A stretch of 64,000 nucleotides of DNA. Origin: Pseudevernia furfuracea. Lineage: Eukaryota > Ascomycota > Lecanoromycetes > Lecanorales > Parmeliaceae. Below are positions 58,696-64,000 of the stretch, one piece after another (position 1 is the first letter of the stretch; each line of letters starts with the position of its first letter). The translations under genes were made by a program, and so were the position numbers. The notes under the pieces are model-generated. The model did no database searches and was not told the origin of the DNA. It saw nothing but the letters and a program-made list of their open reading frames with translations. Location: contig JAIUPT010000021.1 in the NCBI GenBank assembly GCA_022315425.1, positions 310,001 to 374,000 of the forward strand, written 5' to 3'.

Positions 58696-59564
58696 ATGCT
58701 TGCCCCATTATTCCTCACCTTGGCAGGTCTTGCTGCTGCTCATCCGGCTTCTGTACTCAACAGACGGCAGAATTACGTCGGGATAGCTACGTTCAATGAT
58801 TACTCTGCTCAGGGTAACACCAACTGTGGACCAAAATCTGGTATGTGCTTCATCGCAAGTCTTCTGGGCCCTCTTGTGCAACCTGCCCCCTTGGGATTAT
58901 TCTGACCTGCTCAGGTGCAAGTGGTACCTACGGCGCTGCTGCCTCCGACATCTCCCCTAATATCTCAGGAGGATCATGTTCCGGTAGCATCGATCTCTCC
59001 GTTTGTAATGGCCAAAGCCCTGTCGCAAGCTGGACGCACCCAAGCTGCCCGACAAGCCAATGTGGCAAGTGCTACACCGTGACGCACACTGGTAGTCTTG
59101 GGATCTCCATTGGCGGCGTAGGAAACACAATTACGGTTCAAATCATTGATGCGTGTGCGTCGACGAGTCCCTCAAATTACTGCAAGACGGATACACCGTC
59201 GACTCAGAGGTGTGGGGATTCGGGTACGAACCAGCTTGATATTGATACGAGTGCTTATATGGCGTTGACGGGGGAGGCGTTTGGGAATGTAAGTGCTAAA
59301 GTCATTTGATTTGGTGAAGGATCGGGAAACAGAAGGCTGATGGTACATTGCTAGGGACCCACACTGAATATAGCCATTTCGCCATCGTGCTGCCCAGGGG
59401 ACACTGGCTGCTCAGCTTCGACATCCTCGAATGCAGCTTCCACATCTCAGGCTCCCGCAATTCCTGCATCGGACTCTTCGTCTGGTTCGGGTGGGAATGT
59501 CGCCACCAATGAGAAAGTTGCTGCACCTGCGGATGATGAGTCTGATCCTTGCCCCGAACTCTGA
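58696..59564 (+). CDS. Secreted double-psi beta-barrel (expansin/RlpA-like) protein
   Basis: Exons 58696-58840, 58915-59288 and 59355-59564 give about 242 residues. A signal peptide (LAPLFLTLAGLAAAHP) is followed by RR, a likely Kex2 cut site (LNRRQ). The barrel segment has GIATFNDYSAQGNTNCG, DLSVCNGQSP, SCPTSQCGKCYTVT, ITVQIIDACAS, and NQLDIDTSAYMALTG with the Asp typical of expansin and GH45-like barrels. Many Cys suggest disulfides. A Ser/Ala-rich tail of about 55 residues follows, ending DESDPCPEL. It may loosen plant or fungal wall polysaccharide. GH45 endoglucanase is the main alternative; I see only one clear catalytic Asp. Confidence 0.75.
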
Positions 59565-60254
59565 GCTCTGATGGAACCACGAGATTCATTTGTGGGTCGA
59601 ATCTGACAGAGGATGGCTGCATGTCTGGGAGTAGAGATATGAGAGACGTGATGTGCATGGATGCTGTAGCGTCACGTAGATAGTAGCAAGCTCCGATTGG
59701 GAATCAGCGAGATTGTGCCTTGTGTGCGAAAGTTATGTAATTCCTAGACATAGAATAGCAGAAGCTCAGACACACTTCCAAAACTTCCTAAATCATGGCA
59801 GATAGTCCTTGTTTATGTGTCATAAAACATCAGAGCGTCGCACAACAAAACTGTTGCCAAGACTTCGGTTCACGCTAGACGTCACTCAGTCGTAAGATAA
59901 TCCGGAGCCTCAGAGCACTCAGTTCAACGCAATTCACAAACCTTTAACGCCTCGCAACACCACTCTTACAATATTGTTTGACAGCTTAAGTTCAGTCCTT
60001 ACCTATAGGATCTGACTCCTTTGCACTTGGATCTCTCTGTCCCACCTGTTAATCTCTTTGGATCTAAGCCTCCCCCCATCCATAACACCTCTTCCTGTGC
60101 CCCACCCCGAGGCCACCTCAACCCATAGCACAAACTGCTGTCTTATTGCATACTAGCATCATAGAGTAGGTGCTACAAATCAACGGCATCTAGAACCGTC
60201 CGTAAGCTGCGAAAGCTCCAGAGATAACAGCTCATATTGAGCAGCTGCGTCACT
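59565..60254. other. Intergenic; no gene seen
   Basis: Spacer between the secreted protein gene and the exportin gene. It should hold the CRM1 promoter; a pyrimidine-rich stretch lies near 60055-60130. Confidence 0.5.
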
Positions 60255-63200
60255 ATGTCTCTCTCTGTGGAGGAGCTCGACCAGACGGTCAAACAATTCT
60301 ACGAAGGTCGCGGCGAAGTGGTATGATCGGGCATCGCTCTTGAGCCCGCACTCTCGCGGTCCTGAAGCTGACTGGTGATACAGCAAAAGCAAGCGCAGAA
60401 CACCCTCAACCAGGTAATACTCAACCCACTCTCAGTGTCCGGCACGATCGTTGCTGATATCATCTTCCAGTTTAAAGAGAACCCAGATGCTTGGTTGTTG
60501 GTGGACAAGATACTACAGGAGGCGTCATACCCACAAACCAAGTGTCAGCCAGCTACAGATACAACCTGGTGGGGGCATGCTGACCCGCTTCAGATATCGG
60601 CTTGCAAGTCCTCGACAATGTCATCATGACAAAATGGAAGGTCTTACCTAGGGAACAATGTCTAGGTTAGATGCCCTTACAGGTTCTAGAGGCTCTACCA
60701 TCACTGACTCGACGTTTTAGGCATTCGGAACTTTGTGGTCAACTTCATCATCCAGAGCTCAAGCAATGAAGAGAGCCTAAAGACCCAGCGAACCTTCATC
60801 AATAAGCTCAATCTAGTACTCGTCTCCATTCTCAAGCAAGAATGGCCACACAACTGGCCCACCTTCATCAACGAGATCATCTCCTCCTGCCACACCGACC
60901 TATCGATTTGCGAGAACAACATGGCTATCCTGCGCTTGCTTTCAGAAGAGGTGTTTGACTATTCGGCCGACCAGATGACGTCGGCGAAGACGAAGAATCT
61001 CAAGAGCACCATGTGCGCAGAGTTCTCGAATATATTTCAGCTATGCTCGGAGGTCCTGAGTACTGCAAACCAAACGAGCCTAATAAACGCGACGCTAGAA
61101 ACTTTGCTACGGTTTCTGAACTGGATCCCGCTGGGATTCATCTTCGAAACGCCAATCATCGACACATTACGGAGCAGATTCTTGGAGGTGCCGGAGTTTC
61201 GCAACATATCTCTCAAGTGCTTGACTGAGATCGGAGGCCTCCAGATAGGGTCATCATATTCATACGACGAGAAGCTTGTACAGATGTTCACAGAGGTCAT
61301 GACAACTGTATCGAAGATCATCCCATTGTCCGTCAGCCTAAAGGAATCATACGAGAAGAGTGCCTCGAGAGATCAAGAATTTGTGCAAAATCTAGCGTTA
61401 TTCTTGTGCAACTTCTTCTCCGTTCACCTCAACGTGAGTGGCCCCCGGTGTCCCTAGTTTTACCATGCTAAAATCCTCCTAGCTCATCGAGAATCTACCT
61501 ACAAGAGATTTTCTTAATCACGCACACTTCTACCTTATACGAATATCCCAGATAGATGACCGAGAAATTTTCAAGATATGCCTGGAATACTGGACGAAGC
61601 TCGTGCAGGAGCTTTACGAAGAGATGCAACAATTACCTATCACAGACATCAATCCCCTCATTAGCATGAACTCAAGCGGCCTGGCGAATGGCGGCGCACC
61701 TCACCCCAATGTACTAGCCAACTACCCCTTACGCAAGCACAAGTACTCGGAGGTGCTTTCGCATCTACGACAAGTCATGATCGAGAAGATGGTTCGGCCT
61801 GAAGAAGTCTTGATTGTCGAGAACGATGAGGGTGAGATCGTCCGCGAGTTCGTGAAGGAGAGTGATACTATCCAGCTATACAAGACAAGCCGAGAGTGCC
61901 TTGTCTACCTTACTCATCTGGATGTTGTCGATACGGAGAACATCATGTCCGATAAGCTAGCCAGACAAGTGGACGGTAGCGAATGGTCATGGGCCAACTG
62001 TAATACTCTCTGCTGGGCTATTGGATCAATATCTGGCGCCATGAACGAGGAGACGGAGAAGCGATTCCTTGTGACCGTCATCAAAGATCTCCTAGGCCTG
62101 ACAGAGATGAAGCGAGGCAAGGACAACAAAGCAGTGGTTGCCAGCAATATCATGTATATCGTGGGACAATATCCACGTTTCTTGAAAGCCCACTGGAAAT
62201 TTTTGAAGACTGTGGTCAACAAGCTTTTCGAATTCATGCACGAGACTCACGAAGGTGTCCAGGATATGGCCTGCGACACGTTCATAAAAATCGCCAGCAA
62301 ATGTAAGCGTCACTTCGTCGCTCTACAAGCTGGGGAGAGCGAGCCTTTCATCGACGAAATTGTTCGGACACTGCGGAAGATTACACAGGACTTGAGCCCC
62401 CAGCAAGTACATACATTCTATGAAGCTTGCGGGCACATGATCAGCGCCCAAGGCCAGAAGAGTGTGCAGGAGAGGCTGATTGCGGAGCTCATGCAATTAC
62501 CAAATCAAGCTTGGGACACAATCATTTCCCAGGCAAATCAGGACCCGACATGCCTGCAGGATGGTGAAACTATCAAAGTGGTCGGCAACATCATGAAGAC
62601 CAACGTAGCAGCTTGTACATCTATTGGCAGCTACTTCTACCCACAGATCGGACGCATATACAACGATATGCTGTCGATGTACCGAGCTACAAGCCAGATG
62701 ATCTCAGACAGTGTAGTCCGAGATGGTAAGCCACGGTCTTCGAAAAAGTTGTGCTGACGAACTTGCTAACGCTTTGAAGGTATTATTGCTACAAAGATGC
62801 CTAAAGTCCGCGGCCTTCGCACCATCAAGAAGGAGATATTGAAGCTTATCCAGATATATGTGGAGAAGGCTGACGATCTCGAGGCGGTCAATGCTAACAT
62901 GGTTCCCCCGTTGCTCGATGCAGTCTTGGTCGATTACAATAGGAATGTCCCAGATGCTCGAGATGCCGAAGTCTTGGATGTGATGACTACAATCATTAGT
63001 AAATTAAACGTACGTTGGACCATTCATACATCGAAGTACTCGGTTAGAGCCGTTCTTCGTGACCCCTTACGCCCGGCGCTGACATGCAACAGGGCCTCAT
63101 GTCCGATAAAGTACCGACTATCATGGAAAACGTCTTTGAGTGCACGCTGGAGATGATCAACAAAGACTTCTCCGAGTATCCACAGCACCGAGTAGAGTTT

Positions 63201-63986
63201 TTCAAGCTACTAAAAGCAATCAACCTATTCTGCTTCCCTGCCCTCTTGAAGCTCGATGGACGGCAATTCAAATTCGTCATCGATTCATGCATGTGGGCAA
63301 GCAAGCACGACAACCGTGAAGTGGAGAACACTGGCTTAAGCATGTGCATCGAACTGATGGACAATATGGCCGAGCACACCGACCCACAGACATCGAGCAT
63401 GTTCTTCCAACAGTTTTACATCACTATCTTACAAGATGCCTTCTTCGTGTTGACCGACTCGGATCACAAAGCTGGTAAGTCGAGTCCTCGTGCTATCTCA
63501 TTATGCTAACGCCTATTTCAGGCTTCAAGCTGCAGACGCTTTTGCTCTCGCGAATGTTCTATTTCGTGGAAACCGGCAAGATTACCGAACCGGTCTATAC
63601 CCCAGAGCAGTCCCGAGCTGGCACATCTAATCGACAATTTCTCCTGGACTTCATCGGCAATTTGTTACAAAGCGCATTCCCAAACCTGCAGGTGTAAGTC
63701 AATCATCGATACATTCTTTCATGATTACCATCTAACGAATCCTAGGGTGCAAATACGCCAATTTATCGAAGGCCTCTTCACCATGAGCGGCGACATTTCC
63801 AGATTCAAGCTCCATATCCGGGACTTTCTGATTCAGCTGAAAGAATTCTCTGACGACAATGCCGAGCTCTACGCCGAAGACCGAGAACAGGCCCAGCAGG
63901 CCGCAAAGGACGCGGAGCGTGAACGTGCAAAGCAAGTTGGGGGTCTAATGAAGCCTTCGGAGATCGACCAGGACGATGAGCTATGA
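60255..63986 (+). CDS. CRM1: Exportin-1 (CRM1/XPO1)
   Basis: RanGTP-dependent nuclear export receptor for leucine-rich signals. Ten exons: 60255-60320, 60384-60413, 60471-60543, 60594-60665, 60721-61433, 61483-62725, 62780-63009, 63093-63474, 63522-63693 and 63746-63986, about 1073 residues, full length. The Ran-binding N terminus has QVLDNVIMTKWKVLPREQ, then HEAT repeats. Cargo-groove and neighbouring repeats include EKRFLVTVIKDLLGL, DNKAVVASNIMYIVGQYPRF, HWKFLKTVVNKLFEFMHE, and CDTFIKIASKC. The end is acidic-helical (MKPSEIDQDDEL). Residue 525 is Thr (GLTEMKRG), where leptomycin-sensitive exportins have Cys. Confidence 0.95.
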
Positions 63987-64000
63987 CTAGCCAAGGAATT

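Noticed and set aside
1..64000. CRISPR array, bacterial operon or phage
   Set aside because: No regularly spaced identical repeats, no ribosome-binding sites and abundant spliceosomal introns; the DNA is eukaryotic.
1..64000. tRNA or rRNA genes
   Set aside because: I looked for B-box-like GGTTCGAAT segments with a matching A box and found none that I could fold. A covariance-model scan would decide.

Overview
The window is nuclear DNA of a filamentous ascomycete (Pezizomycotina; a Dothideomycete is my best guess, but I cannot fix the genus). The evidence is many short GT-AG introns of about 45-160 bases, fungal protein families throughout (NRPS-like A-T-TE synthetase, ascomycete laccase ending DSGL, PHO81, COA1, YPI1, DUF2293, penicillopepsin-type protease), no operons, and long gene-poor spacers with homopolymers and microsatellites.

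Layout. 1-3 kb holds wreckage: a STAND-type N-terminal domain with no ATG at its usual start, and a DHA2-like MFS transporter broken by many frameshifts. 3.9-4.9 kb has a dienelactone hydrolase (minus strand). 5-7.2 kb is gene-free and ends in two diverged copies of a ~265-bp unit. 7.2-16.5 kb carries three plus-strand genes that make sense together: an A-T-TE NRPS-like enzyme of the arylpyruvate-dimerising type, a secreted laccase, and a DAHP synthase, the entry enzyme of the shikimate pathway. I read this as an undescribed aromatic pigment or quinone/furanone cluster with its own precursor supply. The DAHP synthase has Glu where yeast Aro4 has Lys229, a position linked to feedback control. 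17-26 kb holds a double-DUF3072 protein, an Ascomycota orphan, an aspartic protease, YPI1 and an orphan with a C2H2 finger. 26-31 kb is mostly empty apart from a small membrane-protein gene frameshifted by a 14-bp tandem duplication.

31-47 kb is housekeeping mixed with orphans: a one-TM protein, JLP2/CCDC25, an SLC25 carrier, a DUF2293 protein, an LYR protein, a small membrane protein, a second decayed MFS gene and COA1. 47.3-49.2 kb is a decayed copy of what looks like the fungal cellular reverse-transcriptase (rvt) family. 49.9-64 kb is conserved: mitochondrial uL3, a Ser/Thr-rich one-TM protein, PHO81 (start codon apparently split by intron 1), a secreted double-psi beta-barrel protein and exportin CRM1 (Thr525 at the leptomycin site).

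All exon joins were worked out by hand from reading frame, GT/AG sites and family conservation. Start codons and a few splice sites are the least certain part.
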